DNA of 33,354 nucleotides from Nitrospirota bacterium (GCA_016215155.1 JACRLQ010000053.1:1-33354), one strand, 5' to 3'. Shown: positions 16,242 to 24,510, numbered from the stretch's first letter. Numbers and translations: made by a program. Notes: generated by a model from the sequence alone, not told the origin.

Positions 16242-17236
16242 TGCCTGCCCTCCCGCGGCTTCTTCCCCGAAAAAAATGCCCTGACATCCTTAAACAGCTC
16301 CCTCCGCAGGAGCCCCTCAGGCGCAAAGAGCATTATGGCGATCAGTATCGCCCCGAATACCGCGTCGTCATAAGTCCCGAAATATCCGCGCAGGGAAAGG
16401 AAGTTCAGTATAAACCCCATTATCAGTGAGCCCCAGAGGTTTGCCATGCCGCCGATTGCGACGATGGCGACGTAGCGCACCGATTTTATGATGGAGGCCT
16501 TCAGTTTAAATTTTGCGGTGTCGATACCCATCGCGCCCGCGGCGTCCTCGGCGCCGTGAATCGCGCGCAGCGCCCTTCCGACGCGCGAATGCACCAGGTT
16601 CAACAAAAGCATGACGCCCGCGATCACGAGCCCCCAGGAGATATAGTAATTCATTACCCTCATCGAAGGCTTACCGCTTACTTCAAGCCCCGGCAGAAGC
16701 AGAAAACCCGGCACGTCTGAGATCCCGTCGGCAGCGCCGAATTTTTCCGAGCCGAGGACTATCTTATACACGATAGTCCCGAAGCCCAGCGTGGCCATGG
16801 CAAGGTAATGCCCCTTCAATTTAAGAACGGGCCCCCCGATCAGATACGCGATCACGACCGTTATCGCGATCGCGAAAAGGCAGGCCGCCCAGGGATGAAG
16901 GCTGAGGGCCTGACCGCCATAGAGGTCTTCCCTCGTTACGAGCATGCCCGTTTTGGACAGAAGGCCCGCGACAGCGCCGGCCTTGACTGAAGAGAGGTCA
17001 TATGTGGTCAAAAACGCGGTGGTATAGCCTCCGATGGCGAAGAAGCCGGCATGCCCGATCGAAATCTGACCGGCATAGCCGATCAAAAGACAGAGCCCGA
17101 TGATCACAAGCGAATAATAGCCGGACATAGTAAGCTGGGTAAGATAGTGGCCGGTCCCGGTAAAAAAAGTCGCAAGCTGTATCGCGATGACACTTGCCGC
17201 GAACAGGACCGTCTGAAGATATTTATGCCCGGACAT
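16238..17236 (-). CDS. livM: Branched-chain amino acid ABC transporter permease LivM
   Basis: Inner-membrane permease of 332 aa with about eight to ten hydrophobic segments. Diagnostic stretches are GLCLLIGYAGQISIGHAGFFAIGGYTTA (family signature near 47-75), LKGHYLAMATLGFG, the loop with the EAA-like segment RVGRALRAIHGAEDAAGAMGID, and ANLWGSLIMGFILNFL. The charged C-terminal tail (FFSGKKPREGRQ) is cytoplasmic. It shares one base with livH and overlaps livG by 4 nt. Confidence 0.93.
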   Translation of the reverse strand: MSGHKYLQTVLFAASVIAIQLATFFTGTGHYLTQLTMSGYYSLVIIGLCLLIGYAGQISIGHAGFFAIGGYTTAFLTTYDLSSVKAGAVAGLLSKTGMLVTREDLYGGQALSLHPWAACLFAIAITVVIAYLIGGPVLKLKGHYLAMATLGFGTIVYKIVLGSEKFGAADGISDVPGFLLLPGLEVSGKPSMRVMNYYISWGLVIAGVMLLLNLVHSRVGRALRAIHGAEDAAGAMGIDTAKFKLKASIIKSVRYVAIVAIGGMANLWGSLIMGFILNFLSLRGYFGTYDDAVFGAILIAIMLFAPEGLLRRELFKDVRAFFSGKKPREGRQ

Positions 17237-18126
17237 CAGAATTCCTTCAGTCCGGCGGCCTCTTTGTTTCCGAAGAGTCCGCTCGGCCGCACGAAGAGGA
17301 TCAGAAGAAGTATCGATATGGAAATGACATCTTTATACGCGGTGGGCATGATCCAGATGCTGAACGACTCGAGGACCCCCAGGATCAGACCCGCGGCCAC
17401 GGCGGCCATGCTGTTGCCGAGTCCGCCCAGTATTGCGACGGTAAACCCCTTTATTGCAAGAGGGGTGCCGCTGTCATACTGTATATAGGTAATAGGGGAT
17501 ACCACGCATCCGGCAAGGGCGCCTATCCCGGCGCTTAAGACAAAAGAAAGGGTGACCATGTTCTTCGCGTTTATGCCGCAGAGCCTCGCCGCGTTGCGGT
17601 TTGAAGCGCAGGCCCTCATCTGCCGGCCGGGGAGGGTACGGCCGAAAAAAAGGTTGAGCCCCGTTACCGTGACCGCGGATATTCCGATCACCCAGAGGAC
17701 CTGAGGGGACACATGGACGTCTCCCACGGAGATGGCGGAGACCTCAGAGCCCGTAAAGTATGGCAGGGCCCTGACCCCGGCCCCCCATATATGAAGGGCG
17801 GTCTCCCTGACCAGTATCGATATGCCGATCGTAATTATGATCATGCGGAGGACCGACGGGTTCGCCAGCCAGCGGATAAATAATATCTCTATTATCGCGC
17901 CTATCATCATGGTAAGGATTACGGCAGCCAGGATGGCCGCGGGGAGCGGGACAAAGGCATGCAGCGCGACGGAGATCATCCCTCCGAGCATCACGAATTC
18001 GCCCTGGGCGAAGTTGATTATCCCGGTCGTGTTATAAATGATATTGAACCCTATCGCCACGATCGCGTAAATCGTGCCATAGGTTATGCCTGCGACCAGA
18101 TACTGGAAGAAAAAATCAATATTCAT
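17236..18126 (-). CDS. livH: Branched-chain amino acid ABC transporter permease LivH
   Basis: Inner-membrane permease of 296 aa and partner of LivM. The N-terminus GITYGTIYAIVAIGFNIIY with NTTGIINFAQGEFVMLGGMI is the LivH signature; later segments include RACASNRNAARLCGINAKNM (the coupling loop) and FTVAILGGLGNSMAAVAAGLILGVLE, also characteristic. The gene is followed by livM with a one-base overlap and preceded by a 247-nt gap to livK that holds a terminator-like hairpin and a repeat element. Confidence 0.93.
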   Translation of the reverse strand: MNIDFFFQYLVAGITYGTIYAIVAIGFNIIYNTTGIINFAQGEFVMLGGMISVALHAFVPLPAAILAAVILTMMIGAIIEILFIRWLANPSVLRMIIITIGISILVRETALHIWGAGVRALPYFTGSEVSAISVGDVHVSPQVLWVIGISAVTVTGLNLFFGRTLPGRQMRACASNRNAARLCGINAKNMVTLSFVLSAGIGALAGCVVSPITYIQYDSGTPLAIKGFTVAILGGLGNSMAAVAAGLILGVLESFSIWIMPTAYKDVISISILLLILFVRPSGLFGNKEAAGLKEF

Positions 18127-18171
18127 TCGTTATGAATAGTCTCCAAATGGTAAGAATATCACCCTATTTCT

Positions 18172-18259
18172 GTCATTCCGGCTTGTCCGGAATCTTTCTT
18201 CTTAAGGATTCCCGACCTGCCTGCCGGACAGGCAGGCGCGCTTTACTTGCGGGAATGAC
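18172..18259. repeat. 88-bp palindromic repeat element with GTCATTCC/GGAATGAC ends
   Basis: Bounded by GTCATTCC (18172-18179) and its complement GGAATGAC (18252-18259). It contains nested inverted repeats, CCTGCCTG (18216-18223) with CAGGCAGG (18229-18236), and CCGG-TTGT-CCGG near the left end. The layout is that of a REP/MITE-like dispersed non-coding element rather than a gene. It lies between livK and livH. Confidence 0.65.
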
Positions 18260-18305
18260 GAAAATTTGCGTGCTCAATTACGAGGACTGCATTATCAGAC
18301 AAAAC

Positions 18306-18340
18306 TTGGGAGCATCCAGGACCGTCCTGAATGCTCCCAA
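18306..18340 (-). terminator. Hairpin downstream of livK, attenuator or terminator
   Basis: Arms TTGGGAGCAT (18306-18315) and ATGCTCCCAA (18331-18340), extended inward by CAGGA/TCCTG after one mismatch, with a 3-nt loop. On the minus strand a short GTTTTGT tract follows. It could end or reduce transcription after livK, giving more binding protein than permease, a common arrangement in ABC importer operons. Confidence 0.5.
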
Positions 18341-18373
18341 ACAAGACTGCAATAATGGAATTGACCCTGTCCT

Positions 18374-19558
18374 TTACTTCTTTTTCTTTACGTCCTTTTT
18401 CTCAGCCTTCTTCTCGCCGTCGGCCAGAACGACAAACTTGCCGTTTTTGACGGTCAGCATCTCGAATGAATTGACATCGAGACCGTTATGGTCCTGGGGG
18501 GAGAAGGTGAAGACGCCTCCCGTGCCGACGAAACCCTTAATGTTCTCGATGGCGGTCCTTGCCTTTTCCCTGTCGGTCCCGGCTGTTTCTATCGCCTTCA
18601 CCATTATCATAAGGGCGTCATACGCATGTCCGCCGAAGGTGCTGGCGTCTTCCTTGAACTTTGTCTCGTAATCTTTTTTGTACTTCAGAAGAACTGACTT
18701 CTGGGCGTGGCCCTTCGGCAATGTGTCGGCGACAAGGAGTCTGCCGGCGGGGAAGATCACCCCTTCAGCCGCCGCCCCGGCCGCCTTCACATATTCGATG
18801 TTGCCGAAACCGTGGCTCTGGAATATCGGAACGTTAAGTCCGATCTGTCTGGCGTTTTTGATCACGATGGCCTGCGCGGGCTCGATAGACCAGTTTATGA
18901 GCGCGCCGACGTTAGCGGCCTTGAGCTTCGTCACCTCCGCGGTAAGGTCGCTTGCGGCCTTGTCATACACCTCGTTGACCGCAATGGTTATGCCGTGTTC
19001 AGGGGCGAGCTTCTCGATCTGCTCCTTGCCGGCCTTCCCGAACCCTGTGTTGCTGCTTAACACCCCGACCTTCGAGATGCCCTGCTTTTTGAGCTGCTCG
19101 AAGATCCTGGCAACCGCGTGGCTGTCCTTCTGGGGGGTCTTGAAGACGTATTTTGCGACAGGGTTTACGATCACCTCGGCCGCCGCGCAGGACAGCAGTA
19201 TCGTCTTGCCCTCTTCCGCAACGCTCTTGATCTTCATCGTCTCGCCGCTGGTTGACGGACCGATAATGGCGAATACCTTCTCCTCCTCTATGAGCTGCTT
19301 TGCAAAGGAGAGGGCCTTTTCAGGACTCGCGCCTGAGTCCTTGATGATAAGTTCGATCTTTTTTCCTTTAACGCCGCCATGCTTATTGATGTCGTCCACG
19401 AGCATCTCCAGGGTCTTTGCCTCAGGGGCCCCAAGGAAAGCGGCAGGACCCGTCACGGCAAGTATGGCCCCGATCTTGATCGTCTCCGCGGCCAACACAG
19501 GGGAGACGGTAACTAACGCAATGGCCAGAAATACGGCTAACATCTTAAATACTCTCAT
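18374..19558 (-). CDS. livK: Branched-chain amino acid ABC transporter substrate-binding protein LivK
   Basis: Periplasmic binding protein that delivers substrate to LivHM. The start at 19558 is chosen because AAAGGAGG lies 8 nt upstream; the eight earlier in-frame codons include no such signal. The 394-aa precursor has a signal peptide (MRVFKMLAVFLAIALVTVSP, then VLA; cut after about residue 31). The mature type I periplasmic-binding fold shows IKIGAILAVTGPAAFLGAPE, LIIKDSGASPEKALSFAKQLI, FAIIGPSTSGETM, and TFGGHAYDALMIMVKAI. The C-terminus is an unusual lysine-rich tail (GEKKAEKKDVKKKK). It is the first transporter gene, downstream of the ACT-domain gene. Confidence 0.93.
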   Translation of the reverse strand: MRVFKMLAVFLAIALVTVSPVLAAETIKIGAILAVTGPAAFLGAPEAKTLEMLVDDINKHGGVKGKKIELIIKDSGASPEKALSFAKQLIEEEKVFAIIGPSTSGETMKIKSVAEEGKTILLSCAAAEVIVNPVAKYVFKTPQKDSHAVARIFEQLKKQGISKVGVLSSNTGFGKAGKEQIEKLAPEHGITIAVNEVYDKAASDLTAEVTKLKAANVGALINWSIEPAQAIVIKNARQIGLNVPIFQSHGFGNIEYVKAAGAAAEGVIFPAGRLLVADTLPKGHAQKSVLLKYKKDYETKFKEDASTFGGHAYDALMIMVKAIETAGTDREKARTAIENIKGFVGTGGVFTFSPQDHNGLDVNSFEMLTVKNGKFVVLADGEKKAEKKDVKKKK

Positions 19559-19600
19559 TCTTAATCCTCCTTTATTATCCATTATCCATGGATGGTGTTA

Positions 19601-20032
19601 TCAGATTGTGTAGATCTCTTCTCCGGTCAGTATCCTGATGCCGGCCGCTTTGAGGACGCCTATCGCCTTTTCGAGTTCGTCAAAACGGAATATTATAATA
19701 GCGTTACCGCCGCTCTTCTGCACAAACGCATACATATACTCCACGTTGATGCCGTTGTCCTTCATCACGTTGAGGATCTCGGCGAGTCCCCCCGGCCGGT
19801 CGGAGACCTCGACCGCGATGACCTCGGTCTTCCCGACCGTAAAGCCGTTTTCCTTCAGGACCTCCTTGGCCTTCTCACTGTCATTTAAGATAAGCCTGAG
19901 GATGCCGAAATCGGTCGTATCGGCAAGCGAGAGCGCTCTTATGTTGATGCCCGCGCCGCCAAGCACGTTTGTAACATCGGCCAGCCTGCCTGATTTATTC
20001 TCGAGGAACACTGATATCTGTTCGACTTTCAT
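19601..20032 (-). CDS. Tandem ACT-domain protein
   Basis: Small cytoplasmic protein of 143 aa made of two ACT domains: [32 protein letters not shown] (about 3-34) and [33 protein letters not shown] (about 71-103). Each carries the (D/N)-x-x-G-x-L loop that binds amino acids at domain interfaces. It has no catalytic domain, so it probably senses an aromatic or branched-chain amino acid and modulates neighbouring proteins; this is inference from family and context. An AGGAGG sequence precedes the ATG. It lies between paaK copy 2 and livK, a placement I recall from other IOR/PaaK clusters. Confidence 0.9.
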   Translation of the reverse strand: MKVEQISVFLENKSGRLADVTNVLGGAGINIRALSLADTTDFGILRLILNDSEKAKEVLKENGFTVGKTEVIAVEVSDRPGGLAEILNVMKDNGINVEYMYAFVQKSGGNAIIIFRFDELEKAIGVLKAAGIRILTGEEIYTI

Positions 20033-20057
20033 TAAGCCTCCTCATAACCCCTCCCAA

Positions 20058-20109
20058 CCTCCCCTTATCTTAAGAGGAGGAATCAGCCCCCTCTTGGGGT
20101 AAGAGGGGG
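20058..20109. repeat. Double-hairpin purine/pyrimidine repeat element
   Basis: Two adjacent hairpins in the gap between paaK copy 2 and the ACT-domain gene. The first pairs CCTCC (20058-20062) and CTTA with TAAG and GGAGG (20076-20080). The second is perfect: CCCCCTCTT (20087-20095) with AAGAGGGGG (20101-20109) around GGGGT. C-rich and G-rich flanks continue on both sides. It resembles dispersed intergenic repeats more than a terminator. Confidence 0.55.
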
Positions 20110-20129
20110 AACGGGGGAGTTATTTTTTG

Positions 20130-21431
20130 TTAAAGTTTTCTCTTATCTATGACCCGCTGGGCCTTGCCTTCACTTCTTTGGATCGCCCTGGGCTCGACCA
20201 GTTTCACCCTGCATGAAATCCCGAGCAGGTCCTTTATCTCTCTCTCTATCTTCCTGCTTAATTTTTCGAGGACCTTCACCTCATCAGAGAAGATGTTCTC
20301 GCTCACCTCGACCTGGACCTCGACGACGTCAAGAGAGCCCTGTCTGTCGACTATGATCTGATAGTGGGGCTCGACCCCCTCGATGCTCATAAGCACATGC
20401 TCTATCTGTGACGGGAAGACGTTTACCCCCCTTATTATCAGCATATCATCGGTCCTGCCGGTTATCCTCTCCATCCTGTAGAAGGTCCTGCCGCAGGAGC
20501 ACGGTTCGGGGATGAGCCTGGATATGTCCTTTGTGCGGTACCGTATTACCGGAAAGGCCTCTTTTGTGAGCGTGGTAAATACAAGCTCGCCGTGCCGCCC
20601 CAGGGGCATGGGTTCCATCGTCTTTGGATCGACTATCTCGGGAATGAAATAATCCTCGAATATGTGGAGTCCGTGCTGTTCCTCTATGCACTCGCTGGCT
20701 ACGCCGGGCCCCATCACCTCGCTCAGGCCGAAGATGTCTATGGCCTTCAGATTCAGCCTTTTTTGTATCTCCTCCCTCATATTTTCGGACCAGGGCTCGG
20801 CGCCGAAAAGCCCGACGCGGAGCTTAAGCGACGACGGGTCCACCTTCATCTCTTTCATGACATCGGCAATGTTGAGCGCATACGAAGGCGTGCACATCAG
20901 TACGGTCGAGCCGAAGTCCTGCATGATCATGATCTGTCTTTTGGAATTCCCGCCGGATATCGGGATGACCGCCGCGCCAAGCCTCTCGGCCCCGTAATGC
21001 GCGCCGAGACCGCCCGTAAAGAGGCCGTAGCCGTACGCGTTATGGACGACATCCCCCTTGTGGGCGCCTCCGGCGGAAAGCGTCCTTGCCATAAGTTCCG
21101 CCCATGAGTCGATATCGCGCCTCGTGTAGCCGACGACCGTGGGCTTTCCGGTGGTGCCTGAGGACGCATGGATCCTTACGACCTGATCGAACGGCACGGC
21201 AAAGAGCCCGAAGGGATAATTTATCCTCAGGTCTTCCTTGGTAGTAAAGGGCAGCCTGCCCAGGTCCTTAAGCGTCCTGATATCCGCCGGCCTTACCCCA
21301 GCCTCCTCCATCTTGTTACGGTAATAAGGGACCGCGGCATGGACACGCTCGATCTGGTGCTGAAGCCTTTTTAACTGAAGCGCCTCAAGGGCCTCGCGCG
21401 GAAGTGTTTCAAACTCCTCATTCCATATCAT
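20130..21431 (-). CDS. paaK: Phenylacetate-CoA ligase family (arylacetate-CoA ligase), copy 2
   Basis: AMP-forming arylacetate-CoA ligase, 433 aa from an ATG at 21431 preceded by GAGGAG; a longer frame from 21461 is open but lacks a ribosome-binding site. The same motifs as copy 1 are present: [19 protein letters not shown] (with the lysine that copy 1 lacks), [65 protein letters not shown] and [10 protein letters not shown]. It lies 44 nt after iorB, the likely first partner. The two copies differ throughout, so they are old paralogues and may have different aryl substrates. Confidence 0.93.
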   Translation of the reverse strand: MIWNEEFETLPREALEALQLKRLQHQIERVHAAVPYYRNKMEEAGVRPADIRTLKDLGRLPFTTKEDLRINYPFGLFAVPFDQVVRIHASSGTTGKPTVVGYTRRDIDSWAELMARTLSAGGAHKGDVVHNAYGYGLFTGGLGAHYGAERLGAAVIPISGGNSKRQIMIMQDFGSTVLMCTPSYALNIADVMKEMKVDPSSLKLRVGLFGAEPWSENMREEIQKRLNLKAIDIFGLSEVMGPGVASECIEEQHGLHIFEDYFIPEIVDPKTMEPMPLGRHGELVFTTLTKEAFPVIRYRTKDISRLIPEPCSCGRTFYRMERITGRTDDMLIIRGVNVFPSQIEHVLMSIEGVEPHYQIIVDRQGSLDVVEVQVEVSENIFSDEVKVLEKLSRKIEREIKDLLGISCRVKLVEPRAIQRSEGKAQRVIDKRKL

Positions 21432-21475
21432 GACTGTCTCCTCGGCATCACTTATTTTCACCCGGCATCGACATA

Positions 21476-22075
21476 TTATCCGCCCGCCAATATTCCGCCT
21501 ATTTCGTCCTTACCCTTAAGAAACGCCTCTGTGTTGACCTTCCTGATCTTCTCGGGTATGCGTTCGGCTATGACCTCCAGAAATACGGCCTCCTCAAGAT
21601 CAAGAAACGCCGAAAGGGCGCCCACGAGCACCATATTGACCGCCCTGGTCTCGCCTGCCTTCTTCGCGATAGCGAAGGCGTCCATCGGGAATACCGAAAG
21701 CCCCCTTTGGCCAAGCTGCCCGGTCACATCGGCCGGATATGTGTCCATCCCCGTTGCCACGGGTGACGGCAGTATCCTCTGGGTATTGACTATGACCTTC
21801 GTGTTTTTGTTCATGTAGGGGAGATACCTCAAGGCCTCAAGCAGCTCAAAGGAAACGACGATGTCAGCGGCGCCGGGCTCGATAAGGGGAGAGTAAACCT
21901 TTTTGCCGAAGCGTATGTGGGATATTACCGAGCCTCCCCGCTGTGCCATGCCGTGGACCTCGCTCTGTTTTACGTCAAACCCGGACTTCATACAGGCCGA
22001 CGATATCACCTCGCTGGCAAGCAGTATCCCCTGCCCGCCCACGCCGCACAAAAACAGGTTCACGGGTTTGTCCAT
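21476..22075 (-). CDS. iorB: Indolepyruvate:ferredoxin oxidoreductase beta subunit
   Basis: Gamma-type subunit of the 2-oxoacid:ferredoxin oxidoreductase family; with IorA it converts arylpyruvates plus CoA and oxidised ferredoxin to arylacetyl-CoA, CO2 and reduced ferredoxin, reversibly. The 199 aa include the family motif [17 protein letters not shown] (about 8-24), [19 protein letters not shown] (about 39-57), and the region [19 protein letters not shown]. Its start codon directly follows the iorA stop, so the subunits are translated together. This is the short single-domain form of IorB. Confidence 0.94.
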   Translation of the reverse strand: MDKPVNLFLCGVGGQGILLASEVISSACMKSGFDVKQSEVHGMAQRGGSVISHIRFGKKVYSPLIEPGAADIVVSFELLEALRYLPYMNKNTKVIVNTQRILPSPVATGMDTYPADVTGQLGQRGLSVFPMDAFAIAKKAGETRAVNMVLVGALSAFLDLEEAVFLEVIAERIPEKIRKVNTEAFLKGKDEIGGILAGG

Positions 22076-23893
22076 TTACTTTTCCGCCCCGACAATGGCC
22101 TTGAATTTACAGAGCGTCACGCACTGACCGCAGCCGTCGCACATCACGGCGTTTATAGTGGAATGACCCTTCTGAGACTCTTTATATCCAAGCTTCTTTG
22201 CCTCTTCGGCCGTAAGCGGCGCCCACTCGATGGCAGGGCAGCCGATCTTCAGGCAAGACCTGCATCCGGTACAGTTATCTCCTATCACCATATAGCGCTT
22301 TTTGTCCTTACGCCTTTTCATCTCAGGGAGAAGCACGCAGGGGGCCTGTGTAATGATCACGGACGGTTCAGGTCTTTCGATCTCCTGCCTCAGCACCTTT
22401 TCCGCGTTATCCATATCATGAGGATTGACGGTAACCACATGCTTTATGCCGATGGCCCCGCAGAGCGCCGGGATATCGATGCCCGTGCCGGCGTATCCTC
22501 CCAGGGTGACCCCTGTGGAGGGATTTGGCTGATGGCCGGTCATGCCTGTGGTGCTGTTGTCAAGAATGATCACCGTAGTAAACCCGCGGTTATATACGAC
22601 ATCGATAAGCCCGGTGATACCCGAGTGCATAAAGGTGGAATCGCCTATGACCGCCACAATCTTCCCGAGGCTGTCCTTCCCCAGGGCCTTTTCCATGCCG
22701 AAGGCGGTGCCGATGCTCGCGCCCATACAGACACAGGAGTCCATCGAGGAAAGCGGTTTGAGGGCCGCAAGGGTATAGCAGCCGATGTCTCCGGCCACAA
22801 AGACCTTGAGCCTGGAGATCGCGTGGAATATGCCCCTGTGAGGACATCCCGCGCAGAGGTTCGGCGGCCTCATGGGAACGGGGACCGGCTCGAAGAGGTC
22901 TCCTTCAGCACGGCCCGTAATAGCCTTCCTTAAGATATGGGAATTAAGCTCGCCCATCGCGGGGACAAGTTCCTTGCCTTTGCAGGCGATGCCCAGGGCC
23001 TTTACATGGGTCTCGATAAAGGGATCGAGTTCCTCGACAATAAACAGGTCCGTGACCTGAGAGGCAAAGTCCCTGATCATATCGTCAGGGAAAGGATAGA
23101 CCATGCCGAGTTTCAGCACCGAGGCGTCTGGAAAGGCCTCCTTCACATAAAGATAGGAGACACCGGAGGTTATAAACCCTGTTTTTTTATCACCCCATTC
23201 GGTCCTGTTGGCGGGGAATGTCCCGGCATACTCCCTGAGCCTGTTCATCCTCTTTTCGAGTTCCACCCTGCGCAGTCGGGCATGGCCGGGGAGCATCACG
23301 AACTTCTGGGGCATCTTCACTATACCCGGCTGGACCGATGATGTCTCCATCTCACCGGCGGCAACTATCCCCTTTACATGGGCGACCCTCGTCGTTGTCC
23401 GGAGAAGGACGGGGGTATCGAACTCTTCGCTGATCCTGTAGGCGACTTTGAGAAAATCTTTGGCCTCGGAGGCGTCCGAGGGCTCGAGCATCGGGACCTT
23501 CGCGGCATAGGCATAGTTTCTGTTGTCCTGCTCGTTTTGTGAACTGTGCATCTCCGGGTCGTCGGCAGTAACTATGACGAGGCCGCCCCTGACACCGGTG
23601 TAGGCTGCTGTAAAAAGCGGGTCAGCGGCCACATTCAGCCCGACATGCTTCATGGTCGCCAGTGCCCTGGCCCCGGCAAAAGACGCCCCAAGGGCCACTT
23701 CGAGGGCCACTTTTTCATTCGGCGCCCATTCGGTATAGACCCCCTCATATCGGCAGAGGTTTTCGAGTATTTCGGTCGAGGGAGTGCCCGGATACGCGGA
23801 GGCGACCTTTACGCCGGCCTCATACGCACCTAACGCAAGCGCCTCATTACCGGAAAGCAGAACCTTATCGCCTGGATTACCCATTTTTTTCAT
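22076..23893 (-). CDS. iorA: Indolepyruvate:ferredoxin oxidoreductase alpha subunit
   Basis: Catalytic subunit of 605 aa. The N-terminal pyrimidine-binding domain (LLSGNEALALGAYEAGVKVASAYPGTPSTEI) is followed by NEKVALEVALGASFAGARAL, the TPP-binding domain (GDIGCYTL, MGASIGTAFGMEKALG, VIGDSTFMHSGITGLIDVVYN, LDNSTTGMTGHQPNPSTG), and a C-terminal two-[4Fe-4S] ferredoxin domain: CTGCRSCLKIGCPAIEW and CDGCGQCVTLCKF. The first cluster motif is C-x2-C-x2-C-x4-C with a shortened spacing, as in known IorA. It is the first gene of the cluster. The start has no Shine-Dalgarno sequence and follows a tandem 10-bp repeat. Confidence 0.95.
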   Translation of the reverse strand: MKKMGNPGDKVLLSGNEALALGAYEAGVKVASAYPGTPSTEILENLCRYEGVYTEWAPNEKVALEVALGASFAGARALATMKHVGLNVAADPLFTAAYTGVRGGLVIVTADDPEMHSSQNEQDNRNYAYAAKVPMLEPSDASEAKDFLKVAYRISEEFDTPVLLRTTTRVAHVKGIVAAGEMETSSVQPGIVKMPQKFVMLPGHARLRRVELEKRMNRLREYAGTFPANRTEWGDKKTGFITSGVSYLYVKEAFPDASVLKLGMVYPFPDDMIRDFASQVTDLFIVEELDPFIETHVKALGIACKGKELVPAMGELNSHILRKAITGRAEGDLFEPVPVPMRPPNLCAGCPHRGIFHAISRLKVFVAGDIGCYTLAALKPLSSMDSCVCMGASIGTAFGMEKALGKDSLGKIVAVIGDSTFMHSGITGLIDVVYNRGFTTVIILDNSTTGMTGHQPNPSTGVTLGGYAGTGIDIPALCGAIGIKHVVTVNPHDMDNAEKVLRQEIERPEPSVIITQAPCVLLPEMKRRKDKKRYMVIGDNCTGCRSCLKIGCPAIEWAPLTAEEAKKLGYKESQKGHSTINAVMCDGCGQCVTLCKFKAIVGAEK

Positions 23894-23894
23894 A

Positions 23895-23914
23895 ATTATT
23901 CAATATTATTCAAT
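23895..23914. repeat. Tandem 10-bp direct repeat upstream of iorA
   Basis: ATTATTCAAT occurs twice head to tail (23895-23904, 23905-23914), ending 1 nt before the iorA start codon. The period is about one DNA helical turn. It could be a regulator site or a leader feature; nothing shows which. Confidence 0.5.
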
Positions 23915-23931
23915 TAAAAAACGTGGATTTT

Positions 23932-23960
23932 AGATTATCACACACCCCCGTTATTTTCAA
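23932..23960 (-). promoter_or_regulatory. Putative sigma-70 promoter of the ior-paaK-liv cluster
   Basis: Read on the minus strand: TTGAAA (23960-23955), a 17-nt spacer, TAATCT (23937-23932). The start would lie about 30 nt before the iorA ATG, so the 10-bp tandem repeat would be in the leader. It is back to back with the promoter of the response-regulator gene. Confidence 0.4.
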
Positions 23961-23978
23961 CTCCAATAAATGCCCGGC

Positions 23979-24008
23979 TTGACAAAGTCAGGCGCGTACG
24001 AGTATAAA
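23979..24008 (+). promoter_or_regulatory. Sigma-70 promoter of the REC-PilZ gene (leaderless type)
   Basis: Consensus TTGACA (23979-23984), an 18-nt spacer and TATAAA (24003-24008). The ATG at 24017 is 8 nt after the -10 box (a GTG at 24011 is closer still), with no room for a Shine-Dalgarno sequence, so the mRNA should begin at or near the start codon. Confidence 0.6.
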
Positions 24009-24016
24009 ATGTGGTA

Positions 24017-24496
24017 ATGAAAAAGATCCTTATAGTGGATGATCTCGACACCTATATACAGAGGGAGAGGTCCATATTGAACAGGTCGGATTTCAAGATC
24101 TTCACCGCCACGTCGGGTGAAGACGCGCTTGCCATACACCGGTCGGAACATATGGACATGGTCATCATAGACATGGACATGCCCGGGATGAGCGGAGACA
24201 AGCTCTGTTCGATCATCAGAAAGGACGAGAAGCTGAAAAATGTCTCCGTCGTCATGGTATGCAGCAACACCAGAGGTGATATCGAGAGGTCAAAGACATG
24301 CATGGCCAACGCCTACGTCACAAAACCCCTTAATACCGTGCAGTTTCTCATGACCGTAAGCAAGCTCCTCGACATACAGGAGAGGAAGAGCTACAGGGTG
24401 CTTATAAAGCTTTCGGTAAGCGGCAAGGCCAGGAGCGAGTCCTTCTTCTGCTATTCAAGGGAAGCGAGTCCTTCTTCTGCTATTCAAGGGACATAA
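24017..24496 (+). CDS. Response regulator receiver domain, PilZ output domain lost by frameshift
   Basis: Receiver domain protein. MKKILIVDDLDTYIQRE has the acidic pocket, Asp52 in VIIDMDMPGMSGD is the phospho-acceptor, VVMVCSNT holds the conserved Thr/Ser region and AYVTKPLNTVQFL the lysine. After about residue 125 the PilZ domain begins (YRVLIKLSVSGKARSESFFCYSR), but an exact 29-bp tandem duplication (24434-24491) shifts the frame and adds EASPSSAIQGT before a stop. Without one copy the frame would read CYSRDISSSGILIE and continue into 24511-24726. An in-frame GTG at 24011 is an alternative start. As it stands the output domain is not made. Confidence 0.85.
   Translation: MKKILIVDDLDTYIQRERSILNRSDFKIFTATSGEDALAIHRSEHMDMVIIDMDMPGMSGDKLCSIIRKDEKLKNVSVVMVCSNTRGDIERSKTCMANAYVTKPLNTVQFLMTVSKLLDIQERKSYRVLIKLSVSGKARSESFFCYSREASPSSAIQGT
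24434..24491 (+). repeat. Exact 29-bp tandem duplication causing a frameshift
   Basis: Unit AGCGAGTCCTTCTTCTGCTA followed by nine more bases occurs at 24434-24462 and identically at 24463-24491. Because 29 is not a multiple of three, the second copy shifts the receiver-PilZ gene out of frame; removing one copy restores a complete PilZ motif. The copies are identical, so the event is recent, phase-variable, or an assembly artefact. Confidence 0.95.
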
Positions 24497-24510
24497 GCTC
24501 CTCGGGCATA

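Noticed and set aside
21917-22933. Plus-strand open frame of 338 codons opposite iorB and iorA
   Set aside because: Shadow of iorA/iorB: His/Arg-rich composition with no domain, and the minus strand carries full catalytic and Fe-S motifs.
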